From: Pedobacter caeni | Lineage (GTDB): Bacteria > Bacteroidota > Bacteroidia > Sphingobacteriales > Sphingobacteriaceae | Assembly (NCBI RefSeq): GCF_900129215.1 | Contig: NZ_FQUQ01000008.1 | Coordinates: forward strand, 62,001-126,000 | Reading direction: 5' to 3' | Length of the DNA stretch: 64,000 bases | Part shown: in pieces, positions 16,334-24,418 of the stretch | Layout: each line of letters begins with the position of its first letter | How positions within the stretch are numbered: position 1 is the first letter of the stretch | Notes under the pieces: generated by a model | The model's database searches: none | What the model saw: the letters and a program-made list of their open reading frames with translations, nothing else | Told to the model about the DNA's origin: nothing | Made by a program: the position numbers and the translations under genes

Positions 16334-17191
16334 ATGGCTAAAGATACATTTTTAAACCGAAAGAGCACACTAAACCTAAAAGGTAAGCTGGCAGATTTAA
16401 GTCGGCCGGCCGTGATGGCAATCCTAAACCTTACCCCTGATTCATTTTACAGCACAAGCAGAGCGGGCACTGCAGATGATGCCTTAAAAAGAACAGAAAC
16501 TTTTCTGAATGAGGGTGCTAAGTTTATTGACATCGGTGCATATTCTTCACGTCCCGGTGCAGCGGAGGTAAGTACTGATGAAGAATTAAGCCGTATCGTT
16601 CCAATTGTAGAACTGCTCAGTAAAGAGTTTCCTGAAGCCTGGCTTTCCATCGATACCTTCCGGGCAAAAGTTGCTAAAGAAAGTATTGAGGCAGGTGCTC
16701 ATCTGATCAATGACATTGCAGGTGGAGGAATGGACGAAGCCATGTTCCAGACCGTTGCGGATTTACAGGTTCCTTATATTCTGATGCACATGAGGGGAAC
16801 TCCGCAAACCATGCAGCAACAAACCGGTTATACAGATATAGGTCTTGACCTCGTCGATTATTTCTCCTCCAAAGTGGCGGGACTCCATCAGTTAGGTGTC
16901 AAAGACATCATTCTTGATCCCGGTTTTGGTTTTGCAAAAACAACCGATGAAAATTACCAGTTGTTAAATCAGCTGGAAGATCTTGATCTCTTTGAATTGC
17001 CCGTTCTTGTTGGCTTTTCCAGAAAGTCGATGATTTATAAATTTTTAGGCGGTGGTCCGCAGGAAGCACTCAATGGCACTTCTGTACTCAATACTATTGC
17101 CCTGATGAAAGGAGCCGGCATCTTAAGGGTCCATGATGTGAAAGCCGCAGCAGAATGTATCGCTCTGGTGGAAAAGACCCGATCACATTAA
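16334..17191 (+). CDS. folP: Dihydropteroate synthase
   Basis: DHPS condenses para-aminobenzoate with 6-hydroxymethyl-dihydropterin diphosphate in folate synthesis and is the sulfonamide target. The 285-residue protein has the expected motifs in order: A-I-L-N-L-T-P-D-S-F (about residues 31-40), D-I-G-A-Y-S-S-R-P-G, I-N-D-I-A-G-G, L-M-H-M-R-G-T-P, L-D-P-G-F-G-F-A-K, G-F-S-R-K-S-M and the terminal R-V-H-D-V. The promoter box at 16317 supports the ATG at 16334. The diadenylate cyclase gene begins 27 bases after the stop and is probably co-transcribed, an arrangement common in Bacteroidota. Confidence 0.96.
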   Translation: MAKDTFLNRKSTLNLKGKLADLSRPAVMAILNLTPDSFYSTSRAGTADDALKRTETFLNEGAKFIDIGAYSSRPGAAEVSTDEELSRIVPIVELLSKEFPEAWLSIDTFRAKVAKESIEAGAHLINDIAGGGMDEAMFQTVADLQVPYILMHMRGTPQTMQQQTGYTDIGLDLVDYFSSKVAGLHQLGVKDIILDPGFGFAKTTDENYQLLNQLEDLDLFELPVLVGFSRKSMIYKFLGGGPQEALNGTSVLNTIALMKGAGILRVHDVKAAAECIALVEKTRSH

Positions 17192-17218
17192 TATCAAAAA
17201 ATACCTAACTTGGCGATA

Positions 17219-18010
17219 ATGAAAGGATTTGATTTCGATTTTCTAAAAGTATCATTAACAGATGTGGCAGACATTATTTTTGTTGCGCTGCTCATTTACT
17301 ATATCTACAACCTGATCAAGAATACCCTGGCTGTAAACTTGTTGCTGGGAATGCTGATCATCCTGATCATCTGGTTTGCAGTAGACCAGCTGAATATGCG
17401 TTTGTTGTCTACCATCATCAACAAATTCATGAGCGTGGGGATCATTGCGCTCATTGTGATCTTCCAGCCTGAGATCCGGCGTTTCCTCCTCATGATTGGA
17501 AAAAACACCTTTCTTCAACAGAATAAAGCCTGGTGGGGTTACCTCTTTGGAAGCAAAAATATTGAGAGAGACAACCTTGTCCGCATCAAACCAATCATTG
17601 ATGCTTGTAAAAGCATGAAAAAGTCGCGTACAGGGGCTTTGATTGTGTTCGTTAAGTTTTATGATGACCAGCTTTTTGCCAATAGTTGTGAAATCATTGA
17701 TTCTAAAATCTCTAAAAGACTGCTGGAAAGTATCTTTCAAAAATACAGCCCACTTCATGATGGTGCGGTCGTGATTGCGGAAAATAAAATAAAAAGTGCC
17801 AGCTGTATCCTTCCACTAACTGACAATGATAAGCTTCCCCCTCAATTTGGTTTGAGGCACAGGGCGGGCATCGGAGTTTCTGAAACCACAGATGCTGTTG
17901 CGGTGATCATATCCGAGGAAACGGGAGAGATTGCCTATGCAAAGCAAGGTCGTGTGCGCATGAATGTTTCTTTTGGAGAACTGGAGAAATTACTTAACAA
18001 AGATTTTTAA
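17219..18010 (+). CDS. cdaA: Diadenylate cyclase, CdaA type
   Basis: The enzyme makes cyclic di-AMP from two ATP. Three N-terminal membrane segments (about residues 12-90) anchor a DisA_N catalytic domain (about 105-250). The signature D-G-A lies in L-H-D-G-A-V-V-I, and R-H-R-A-G-I-G-V-S-E carries the second active-site motif R-H-R. The 263-residue length from ATG 17219 suits CdaA; an in-frame TTG at 17210 would add three residues. The gene follows folP by 27 bases. Its 3' region contains the long imperfect palindrome at 18073-18209 before the terminator at 18291. Confidence 0.94.
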   Translation: MKGFDFDFLKVSLTDVADIIFVALLIYYIYNLIKNTLAVNLLLGMLIILIIWFAVDQLNMRLLSTIINKFMSVGIIALIVIFQPEIRRFLLMIGKNTFLQQNKAWWGYLFGSKNIERDNLVRIKPIIDACKSMKKSRTGALIVFVKFYDDQLFANSCEIIDSKISKRLLESIFQKYSPLHDGAVVIAENKIKSASCILPLTDNDKLPPQFGLRHRAGIGVSETTDAVAVIISEETGEIAYAKQGRVRMNVSFGELEKLLNKDF

Positions 18011-18072
18011 ATTTTCCTTTTGGTTAAGTCCTGTGACTGTTTGACATCTGTTTTGGCTTGCTCTGATATGTG

Positions 18073-18209
18073 GTCGATATGCCTTCGGACTGAGTCCACG
18101 CTAAGTCCACAGTGAGTCCACGGTGAGTCCACGTTTTTGCTGGAAAAAGGTGGAGCCATTATGGACCTGATATGCAGTCAATATGGACTCAGTCCGAAGG
18201 CATATCGAC
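18073..18209. repeat. 137-bp near-palindrome built of 11-bp units, 3' of cdaA
   Basis: The outer arms 18073-18098 and 18184-18209 are perfect 26-bp complements. Inside, the left arm holds four consecutive 11-bp units at 18089, 18100, 18111 and 18122 with core GTCCAC (A-C-T-G-A-G-T-C-C-A-C and variants). The right arm holds four units at 18150, 18161, 18172 and 18183 that are degenerate reverse complements of the same unit. One symmetry axis (paired positions sum to 36282) serves the whole element, including the innermost TTTTT/AAAAA pairing at 18134-18138 and 18144-18148. It carries no ORF. In RNA it would form a long imperfect hairpin in the cdaA 3' region. Confidence 0.85.
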
Positions 18210-18290
18210 TTTATCCCGAACACATCCAAAGCAAAGTATTTACTCCATAAGAAAACATGGAATAAGAGATAAAGGACAGGAAATCCCTTT

Positions 18291-18330
18291 AAACAAAAGA
18301 GGCCGGTAAAAAAACCGGCCTCTTTTGTTT
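18291..18330. terminator. Bidirectional terminator between cdaA and bacilliredoxin gene
   Basis: A perfect 17-bp stem (18291-18307 with 18314-18330) encloses a loop of six A. The T-rich outer ends on both strands fit the convergent arrangement. Together with the palindrome at 18073 and short unremarkable flanks, it fills the 334-base gap 18011-18344. Confidence 0.88.
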
Positions 18331-18344
18331 AGCTATTTTTATGA

Positions 18345-18755
18345 TTAGCAATATTGCTCAAAAGCACCGATTAAGCTATCAGCGATCATTTGTGCAGGTC
18401 TGCCTTCAATTTGATGACGTTCGATCATGTGAACCAGTTTACCATCTTTAAACAAAGCCATTGATGGCGATGATGGAGGGAAAGGCAACATATACCCTCT
18501 TGCCCTGTCAACTGCTTCTTTCTCCATACCTGCGAATACTGTTACCAGTTTATCAGGATGTTTTTCATTTGCTGCTGCTAATCTTGCTGCAGGGCGCGCA
18601 TTTGCTGCCGCACAACCACAAACAGAGTTTACTACTACAAATACAGTCCCTTCGCCAGTGATGGCACTATCCACATCAGCTGCAGATTTCAACTCCTCAA
18701 AACCTACTTTGGTAAGTTCTGCACGCATAGGTTCTACTAAATATTCAGGATACAT
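18345..18755 (-). CDS. Bacilliredoxin, BrxA/BrxB (YphP/YqiW) family
   Basis: Bacilliredoxins remove bacillithiol or similar low-molecular thiols from protein cysteines and also act as disulfide reductases. The 136-residue protein is a thioredoxin-fold domain of standard length. The family's C-G-C motif is present at residues 46-48 (V-N-S-V-C-G-C-A-A), followed by a conserved arginine-proline and the F-P-P-S-S-P-S cis-proline loop. It has its own promoter matching the Bacteroidota consensus at 18784-18814 and a shared terminator downstream, so it is monocistronic. Confidence 0.92.
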   Translation of the reverse strand: MYPEYLVEPMRAELTKVGFEELKSAADVDSAITGEGTVFVVVNSVCGCAAANARPAARLAAANEKHPDKLVTVFAGMEKEAVDRARGYMLPFPPSSPSMALFKDGKLVHMIERHQIEGRPAQMIADSLIGAFEQYC

Positions 18756-18783
18756 ATTTTCTATTTTAATTCTTTAATCTATA

Positions 18784-18814
18784 CAAAGATATAGCAGAAC
18801 TTATTAGCATCAAA
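18784..18814 (-). promoter_or_regulatory. Bacteroidota consensus promoter of the bacilliredoxin gene
   Basis: On the minus strand, TTTG (18814-18811), 19 bases, then TATCTTTG (18791-18784) matches the TTTG-N19-TAnnTTTG consensus exactly. The start codon at 18755 lies about 29 bases after the -7 box. Confidence 0.8.
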
Positions 18815-19073
18815 GGATTACCTTCCGGCAGGCTCCGATTTTACCTTCAAATTACTTTGGTTTTTCCGGCTTTCTAAGGAATTCAATGTCCTTAACAGGG
18901 ATTACAACCAGAAATCTTAACATTTAATCCACACAGGTATAAGCGCTTAAAAAAAAGTTTTAAAAAAATTGAATAAAGCACTTTTAAAATTCAAACAGAT
19001 TCTCTAATATTGCACTCCGAAAAAAGAGGATCTGTTTTTGTTTACAAAACCAGATTTCTTTAGATCGAAGGAT
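18815..19073. promoter_or_regulatory. Intergenic region with probable tRNA-Asn promoter
   Basis: No gene is visible between the bacilliredoxin promoter and the tRNA. TAATATTG at 19005-19012 is one base off TAnnTTTG and is followed by GCAC; TTTT lies 19 bases upstream of it (18982-18985). This is the likely tRNA promoter, about 60 bases before the mature 5' end. Confidence 0.45.
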
Positions 19074-19147
19074 TCCCGAGTAGCTCAGCTGGTTAGAGCA
19101 TCTGACTGTTAATCAGAGGGTCACTGGTTCGAGCCCAGTCTCGGGAG
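19074..19147 (+). tRNA. tRNA-Asn (anticodon GUU)
   Basis: A complete cloverleaf is visible. The acceptor stem TCCCGAG (19074-19080) pairs with CTCGGGA (19140-19146), the discriminator is G19147, and the D arm starts GCTCAGCTGGTTAGAGC. The anticodon stem TCTGA/TCAGA encloses the loop CTGTTAA with GTT at 19108-19110, and the T arm contains GGTTCGAGCCC. The 3' CCA is not encoded. A terminator follows immediately. The next 1.6 kb are unusually AT-rich, so the gene may be an integration neighbour. Confidence 0.97.
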
Positions 19148-19152
19148 CACAA

Positions 19153-19192
19153 AAGGGCAAGCACGGTAAAACGGTCGCTTGCCCTTCTTTTT
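19153..19192 (+). terminator. Terminator after tRNA-Asn
   Basis: AAGGGCAAGC (19153-19162) pairs perfectly with GCTTGCCCTT (19177-19186) over a 14-base loop and is followed by a C-interrupted T-run. Confidence 0.85.
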
Positions 19193-19364
19193 TACCTCCC
19201 ATAATATGGGATCAATTCCTGAACAACCCAAAGGAAAATTAGCATCATCGTTTGTCACATAAAGACGATTGAAGAATAAAACATCCCAAATGACAATACC
19301 TTAGTTTAGTCATTGAGATTGACGCCTTCTGAACATCCTCAACCTTCCATTTTTTTTAATATTA

Positions 19365-19372
19365 TATATTTG
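19365..19372 (+). promoter_or_regulatory. Promoter -7 box of the DUF2233 gene
   Basis: TATATTTG matches TAnnTTTG exactly, 29 bases before the ATG at 19402. No clear -33 box is seen. Confidence 0.5.
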
Positions 19373-19401
19373 TATTACCTGCAACCATTCCTAAACAGCC
19401 T

Positions 19402-20139
19402 ATGAACAGAAATAGATTTTTCATACTGACCACACTGTCTATTCTTGTGACCATAGTGACGTTGGTGGTTGCCCAAAGAAAAAAAAGTACAGACGATCTT
19501 TTTGTCAGATATATTGTTGATGGAAAAAAGCAAGACATAAAATTTTATTGGAAAAACGAGAAACAGGAAAATTTTAAAAGTATTCGGAACTTAAAGAATT
19601 GGCTTGATCAAAAACATAAAAAGCTACTGTTTGCAATGAATGCGGGGATGTACAAGCAGGACAATTCGCCTCAAGGACTCTTCATTGAAAATCAAAAACA
19701 AATCACACCTTTAGACACGACAACTGGAAATGGAAATTTCTATTTAAAACCAAATGGTGTTTTTTATATAACGGTTGACAATTTGCCAACAATTTGCACT
19801 ACGACGAATTTTATTGACAATAGAAAAGTAAAGTATGCGACTCAATCAGGACCAATGTTGGTAATTGATGGACAAATTCATTCGGCTTTTAAAAAAGGGT
19901 CGGCAAATCTAAATATTAGAAACGGAGTTGGAATTTTACCAGACAATAAAATCATTTTTGCAATGTCAAAAAGGGAAATAAATTTCTATGACTTTGCTGA
20001 CTATTTTAAAAAGATGGGTTGCAAAAATGCGTTGTATCTTGACGGTCTTGTTTCAAGAACCTATTTGCCCGAACAAAATTGGATACAAACAGATGGAAAT
20101 TTTGGTGTTATAATTGGCATAACAACGGACCAAAACTGA
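19402..20139 (+). CDS. Phosphodiester glycosidase (NAGPA/DUF2233) family protein
   Basis: The 245-residue protein has an N-terminal membrane or signal segment (residues 7-24) and a DUF2233/NAGPA domain. This is the fold of the enzyme that uncovers mannose-6-phosphate by removing GlcNAc, and in bacteria it is an exopolysaccharide or phosphodiester-linked sugar hydrolase. Motifs visible are F-A-M-N-A-G-M-Y near residue 76, P-Q-G-L-F-I, N-G-V-F-Y, Q-S-G-P-M-L-V, N-G-V-G-I-L and Y-L-D-G-L-V-S. The AT-rich base and codon use differ clearly from asd or truA, suggesting recent acquisition. It has its own promoter box and no obvious operon partner. Confidence 0.82.
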   Translation: MNRNRFFILTTLSILVTIVTLVVAQRKKSTDDLFVRYIVDGKKQDIKFYWKNEKQENFKSIRNLKNWLDQKHKKLLFAMNAGMYKQDNSPQGLFIENQKQITPLDTTTGNGNFYLKPNGVFYITVDNLPTICTTTNFIDNRKVKYATQSGPMLVIDGQIHSAFKKGSANLNIRNGVGILPDNKIIFAMSKREINFYDFADYFKKMGCKNALYLDGLVSRTYLPEQNWIQTDGNFGVIIGITTDQN

Positions 20140-20226
20140 AACAGGATTTTTTGAAAACGAAACATAAAAAACAAATGGTTATGAAAGGGGGTTTAATGCA
20201 GGTGGGAGAATATATGTAAACTAGAA

Positions 20227-20904
20227 ATGAGTAAAACAATAAAAACAGGAGATGTATTTTATATAAAAGTTGAAAATAAAGAGTTATATGTTTTTGGACG
20301 TGTCCTTTTTGACGTTAAAAAGCAACTCCATAAGGTTCTTGGCAAAAATTTCATGACTGAAAATTACCATCCAATTCTTGGTATGTTCTATGAAAATTAT
20401 CAATTGGTGGAAATGTATGAAGGAATTTTTAAAAGTCAGAGTGAATTTGAAGAACAAAAAGTATTAATACCCAGAGTTTTGGTAAGTTCCTTAAATTATA
20501 AACCCTATAATTCATTAGAATGCGGAAAAATTAAAAATATCCCTGTTGACTATACTAAAATCGAATTTCCTGAAAGCGTTGACTATGGGTTTAATCATGT
20601 TCACATTTCAAGAGGGGAATTAATCTTAAAAACCAATTTACCACACTCAAAATGGGAAGAGATAAATATGGCAAGCACAAGTTTGGTTCCTCGAATATTA
20701 TTAAATGCAACATTGGATTTTAACAATCGAAAAGATTTAGTTCCGGAAGAGTTGAGAAGACTGGTTTATTTAAAAGATAAAGATTTATATTACAACCAAC
20801 CTTTAAGAAACGAAATATATAACAGTATAGGAATTGACCCGGAGAAAAGTTATTATGAACTTTCAAAGGATAATGGATTTGATTTAGCAAGATTTTACGA
20901 ATGA
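20227..20904 (+). CDS. Immunity-26-like (Imm26) hypothetical protein
   Basis: The 225-residue cytoplasmic protein opens T-G-D-V-F-Y-I-K-V-E-N-K-E-L-Y-V-F-G-R-V, which resembles the start of Imm26 immunity proteins (G-D-x-F-x-I...G-R-V-L). The rest has no motif I recognise; residues 140-200 look helical. Codon use is as AT-rich as the preceding gene. No toxin, Rhs or VgrG gene is nearby, so this would be an orphan immunity gene or a relative with another task. A hairpin with a T-rich tail at 20947-20991 ends the unit. Confidence 0.5.
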   Translation: MSKTIKTGDVFYIKVENKELYVFGRVLFDVKKQLHKVLGKNFMTENYHPILGMFYENYQLVEMYEGIFKSQSEFEEQKVLIPRVLVSSLNYKPYNSLECGKIKNIPVDYTKIEFPESVDYGFNHVHISRGELILKTNLPHSKWEEINMASTSLVPRILLNATLDFNNRKDLVPEELRRLVYLKDKDLYYNQPLRNEIYNSIGIDPEKSYYELSKDNGFDLARFYE

Positions 20905-20946
20905 CAATAATCAAACCGCGAACAAGACTTTGCATCAGACTGGCAG

Positions 20947-20991
20947 AAGTACAAAATTCAAGCTCAGTTCTTCAATTGAATTTTGTATTTT
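20947..20991 (+). terminator. Hairpin, probable terminator of the AT-rich insert
   Basis: TACAAAATTCAA (20950-20961) pairs perfectly with TTGAATTTTGTA (20976-20987), extended by G-T and two A-T pairs outward, with a 14-base loop. TATTTTAG follows. Base composition becomes less AT-rich just after it. Confidence 0.6.
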
Positions 20992-21093
20992 AGTTAAACA
21001 TTTCGGCTCCGAAGTCCCTACCCGAACGCAAAGCGCCACAACGTGATGCGAGATGCCAGGCCAACATTCGTCGAAAAAGAGTTGACCCCACAA

Positions 21094-22203
21094 ATGAAAA
21101 AAATGTTTCTCCTTATATTCTTTATTTTCATCATCATCTTCGGAATAGATAGACTTACGGTGATCAATCTGTCGCCTAAATTACTTTTCAAACGTTCCGA
21201 ATACAAGCAGTTTCCGGAATTAAACGATGGCTTACAGTCGGCTAAATTTTCACTGTACAGAGCAACCCAAACGAGTAAGGCCAACATACGGTATTTCCCA
21301 CAAAAGAATTTCTTTCTGATTAGCAATTTTAAAAGGAATGGACATTTCAATCCTATCAAAATAGACAGCGCAGGCAATAATGTTTTTGAATTGAATATTG
21401 ACGAAAAACATCATCTTAAGTTTTTAGAAGCCATTAATTGTTTCCTTATTGAATCAGACAGTATTTATGATCTGTCTGCGGATAATCCTGTTGCCATACC
21501 TTTTACTGAAGTACTGAACAGGGATAGAAATATTGAACCTGAAAGATGGGTACAAATATTTGAAAAGCTGTATCAGTCTTCCGACATTGTGCTATATGGC
21601 TGGCATACCGATATACAAACTACAGAATGTATTTACTTCCGTACAGAAGGTAAATGGACAAAACTCTATACTTTTGGTAGTAAAGGCCCTATGTACATTT
21701 ATTCCGAAGGTTCAGAAATTAAGTGCAAAATAAACAAGAAGGAAATCCCTCATAAATGGCACGAAGAGCATTACCTGAAAGATGTAGAGAAAGCCACCTA
21801 TTCCAATGTACATCGTTATACGGACGAGTACATTACACCCTACAATAGCGATTTGTCTTTTTTCCCCGACCAGGCGCTTAAGTATCAGCCAGCAGGAACC
21901 CTAAAAACACTTGCCTTTTCGAAAGAAAAATACACAGATGATGGGTATTTAAATCCGGGGATTCCCTCCGCGTTTTATGGCACAAGTTATTACGCATTGA
22001 ATTTAGACCAGGACATTTTACATTTTAAAACAAGAGCATACAAGCACAACGGCATAGGCGAAAATGTACAGACCGATATGTTTCTTTTTGATTTGCCTTT
22101 GGCTTTTGTCAAAAGAAGCGCGGTATCTTTTCTGACCTACGATTACAGTACCAATTTTCACGAAAATGATAAAAAAGGAATTTACATTATTAAAAAAAAG
22201 TAG
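21094..22203 (+). CDS. Hypothetical membrane-anchored protein
   Basis: I do not recognise this 369-residue protein. The start is set at ATG 21094, where an N-terminal hydrophobic stretch (residues 4-22: F-L-L-I-F-F-I-F-I-I-I-F-G) begins directly. A longer GTG frame from 21043 would bury that signal. The rest is soluble with many aromatic residues and no cysteine pattern, so it is probably extracytoplasmic and either anchored or secreted. It stands between the AT-rich insert and an AraC-type regulator. There is no visible operon link. Confidence 0.6.
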   Translation: MKKMFLLIFFIFIIIFGIDRLTVINLSPKLLFKRSEYKQFPELNDGLQSAKFSLYRATQTSKANIRYFPQKNFFLISNFKRNGHFNPIKIDSAGNNVFELNIDEKHHLKFLEAINCFLIESDSIYDLSADNPVAIPFTEVLNRDRNIEPERWVQIFEKLYQSSDIVLYGWHTDIQTTECIYFRTEGKWTKLYTFGSKGPMYIYSEGSEIKCKINKKEIPHKWHEEHYLKDVEKATYSNVHRYTDEYITPYNSDLSFFPDQALKYQPAGTLKTLAFSKEKYTDDGYLNPGIPSAFYGTSYYALNLDQDILHFKTRAYKHNGIGENVQTDMFLFDLPLAFVKRSAVSFLTYDYSTNFHENDKKGIYIIKKK

Positions 22204-22278
22204 AACGACAGGAATAATAAAACAACATTAAATACACAGTAAAGGTAGCTGTGGCACAGATAAAATCAGGTGAATACT

Positions 22279-23154
22279 ATGGAAGTACTGAAAAAAAACA
22301 ATCTGAAATCATTCAACTTATACGAGTTCCTAAAACACCAAAACTCCCACAGCTTTAATATACCTTTTTTCCTTGCCGACAGTCATACGTATAAGAATGC
22401 CCATGTCAATTTCCCCTTCAGAACATTTGCCTATGGCTTAGGTGTTACCTATTCAGGTGAAGGTGAGGTATTCAAAATAGGCAGCACAGATTATCGGCTA
22501 AGTACGGGATGTCTGACCACAATCGGACCGGGCATGGTCTGCCAATGGATGGGTAATTATACTGCAGAGCATGATACCGTCTATTTTACAGAAGAGCTAT
22601 TTAATGGCATAAAAACCAATTCTTTTCTGCAATCACTTTCCTTCTTTTTTCACGGTGGCAATCATGTAATCAGGCTCACTGAGGAACAGCTAAAAAAAAT
22701 GACCTCAACATTTAACCTGCTTAAAGAACTGAAAGAAGACAAAAAAGCAATCCCCGGCATTGTTTATTCCTTACTGATGCTGGCAGACTCTTTTCATTCC
22801 TTTCAAAATGGAAAATCTAAAAACGCCAATACTTCCAATAAGGAAAAAATCACTTATGCGTTCAGGAAGTTGGTAGCAGCGCATTTTCCCGACCATAAAG
22901 AAGTAAGTTATTATGCTGCCCAACTAAATATTACCCCGAAATACCTGAGCGAAATCTTACAGTCTGAGTTGGGAAAGTCAGCGAAAGCCTTTATCGATGA
23001 ATATGTGATGATGGAAGCCAGAAGCTTGCTGAAACAAAGTACCCTCAGTGTACAGGAAATTTGTTACTGGCTGGGCTTTGAAGATGCTTCTCATTTTACA
23101 AAATCGTTTAAAAAACTGACAAACCTTACCCCTACTGCCTATCGCAAGCTTTAA
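22279..23154 (+). CDS. AraC family transcriptional regulator
   Basis: The 291-residue protein has an N-terminal cupin-like sensing region (about residues 30-110, with G-L-G-V-T-Y-S-G-E-G-E) and a C-terminal AraC double helix-turn-helix (about 195-290). The first HTH is Y-Y-A-A-Q-L-N-I-T-P-K-Y-L-S-E and the second L-S-V-Q-E-I-C-Y-W-L-G-F-E-D-A-S-H-F. The ending N-L-T-P-T-A-Y-R-K is canonical. The start at ATG 22279 is preferred over GTG 22270. The gene is followed after 119 bases, with a promoter box between, by an epoxide hydrolase gene that it may control. Confidence 0.9.
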   Translation: MEVLKKNNLKSFNLYEFLKHQNSHSFNIPFFLADSHTYKNAHVNFPFRTFAYGLGVTYSGEGEVFKIGSTDYRLSTGCLTTIGPGMVCQWMGNYTAEHDTVYFTEELFNGIKTNSFLQSLSFFFHGGNHVIRLTEEQLKKMTSTFNLLKELKEDKKAIPGIVYSLLMLADSFHSFQNGKSKNANTSNKEKITYAFRKLVAAHFPDHKEVSYYAAQLNITPKYLSEILQSELGKSAKAFIDEYVMMEARSLLKQSTLSVQEICYWLGFEDASHFTKSFKKLTNLTPTAYRKL

Positions 23155-23216
23155 GGCAACAGAAATTTGTACCAGTTCCCCCGACATCCTGCCTAAAATG
23201 ATGGTCATTCTGAATA

Positions 23217-23224
23217 TATCTTTG
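23217..23224 (+). promoter_or_regulatory. Promoter -7 box of the epoxide hydrolase gene
   Basis: TATCTTTG matches TAnnTTTG exactly and lies 49 bases before the ATG at 23274, leaving a leader of roughly 40 bases. No clear -33 box is seen, which would fit dependence on an activator. Confidence 0.55.
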
Positions 23225-23273
23225 TTTAGCAAAACAACTATTTATCATTCCTAAACCATAGAAAACATCCGCC

Positions 23274-24392
23274 ATGAAAAACTTAACAACATTTAATTTA
23301 TCCGTCCCAGCCTCCGTATTAGATGACCTGAAAAACCGATTGAAAAATACCCGCTGGCCAGGTGAAGCAGAAGGCTCGGGCTGGAACTTCGGGACCAGCG
23401 AGACTTATCTGAAAGAACTGGTGGATTACTGGATCAACAAGTACGATTGGAGTAAGCAAGAAGCAGAACTCAACAAATACCCACAATACACTACTGATGT
23501 GAATGGTGTCAAAATACATTTTCAGTACATTAAAGGGAAAGGGGAAAACTCAAAACCATTGCTGCTGACCCACGGCTGGCCGGATAGTTATTTTCGCTTT
23601 CACAAAATCATTGCGCTATTAACCGAAGGTGATCAAAGCTTTGATCTGGTTATCCCATCCATTCCAGGTTTCGGGTTCTCTGAAAAGACAGCGATGGACA
23701 CTGAAGCAGTCGCCGGTTTATGGAAAACATTGATGACTGAGAATCTTGGTTACCCTAAATTCTATGCAGCTGGAGGTGATATAGGTATGGGTGTTACCAA
23801 AGCACTCGCCTCTAAATATCCGGAAGTACTTGCTGGCGTACATTTTACCGACGTTGGTTACCCAATGGGACAGGAAGATCCCGATACCATGACAGATGCT
23901 GAAAAGCAATTTGCGCAGTTTGTACAACAGTGGTGGTATAGCGAGGGTGCATATGCGATGCTACACTCCAGCAAACCACAATCACTGGCCTATGGTTTGA
24001 ATGACTCCCCTGCTGCACTTGCGGCCTGGATACTCAGTTTTGGTAATGCCGGGGCTTCTCCTGATATTTTAGAAGAGGCATTTGGGGGAAGAGATGAATT
24101 ACTGACCAATATTATGATCTATTGGGTCACAGAAACCATCGCCACTTCTGTCAGAATGTACAAAGTGGATGCTATTGCTCAATGGACTGGGGCAAAACCG
24201 TTACAAAAAAGTAATGTTCCCGCAGGTGTGGCTGTATTTCCACGAGAAGCACAATTCCCAAAAGAATGGGCAGAGCGCTTTGTCCATGTGGTCAGCTTTA
24301 AAAAAATGGAAAAGGGAGGGCATTTTGCGGCACTGGAAGTGCCGGATACCTTTGCTAAAGAATTAAGAAGCTTCTTTTACAGTATTCCTTAG
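23274..24392 (+). CDS. Epoxide hydrolase, EHN plus alpha/beta-hydrolase domains
   Basis: The 372-residue protein combines an N-terminal epoxide-hydrolase domain (about residues 5-110; F-N-L-S-V-P-A-S-V-L-D-D-L) with an alpha/beta-hydrolase fold. The oxyanion-hole motif H-G-W-P is at 100-103, the nucleophile D169 is in G-G-D-I-G-M-G, and the catalytic histidine is in G-G-H-F-A-A-L-E near the C-terminus. Length and motifs match the microsomal-type bacterial epoxide hydrolase family. There is no signal peptide. It is probably under the upstream AraC regulator. The natural epoxide is unknown. Confidence 0.9.
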   Translation: MKNLTTFNLSVPASVLDDLKNRLKNTRWPGEAEGSGWNFGTSETYLKELVDYWINKYDWSKQEAELNKYPQYTTDVNGVKIHFQYIKGKGENSKPLLLTHGWPDSYFRFHKIIALLTEGDQSFDLVIPSIPGFGFSEKTAMDTEAVAGLWKTLMTENLGYPKFYAAGGDIGMGVTKALASKYPEVLAGVHFTDVGYPMGQEDPDTMTDAEKQFAQFVQQWWYSEGAYAMLHSSKPQSLAYGLNDSPAALAAWILSFGNAGASPDILEEAFGGRDELLTNIMIYWVTETIATSVRMYKVDAIAQWTGAKPLQKSNVPAGVAVFPREAQFPKEWAERFVHVVSFKKMEKGGHFAALEVPDTFAKELRSFFYSIP

Positions 24393-24418
24393 TTCAACCT
24401 ATTACGTATCTTTAGGTG

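Noticed and set aside
17255..17758. 167-codon minus-strand open frame opposite cdaA
   Set aside because: It lies fully within a well-supported gene on the other strand and encodes no recognisable motif; a shadow frame.
18089..18132. Tandem 11-bp repeats as a CRISPR array
   Set aside because: The units are contiguous with no spacers, only 11 bp long, and are part of a larger palindrome. No cas gene is present.
19148..19401. Direct repeat of the tRNA-Asn 3' end as an attachment site
   Set aside because: I searched the next two kilobases by eye and found no second copy of the tRNA 3' sequence.
20992..21093. Short GC-richer stretch with TTCGG/CCGAA and other small repeats as an integron attC site
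   Set aside because: No paired core sites, no integrase, and the repeats are too short to assign.
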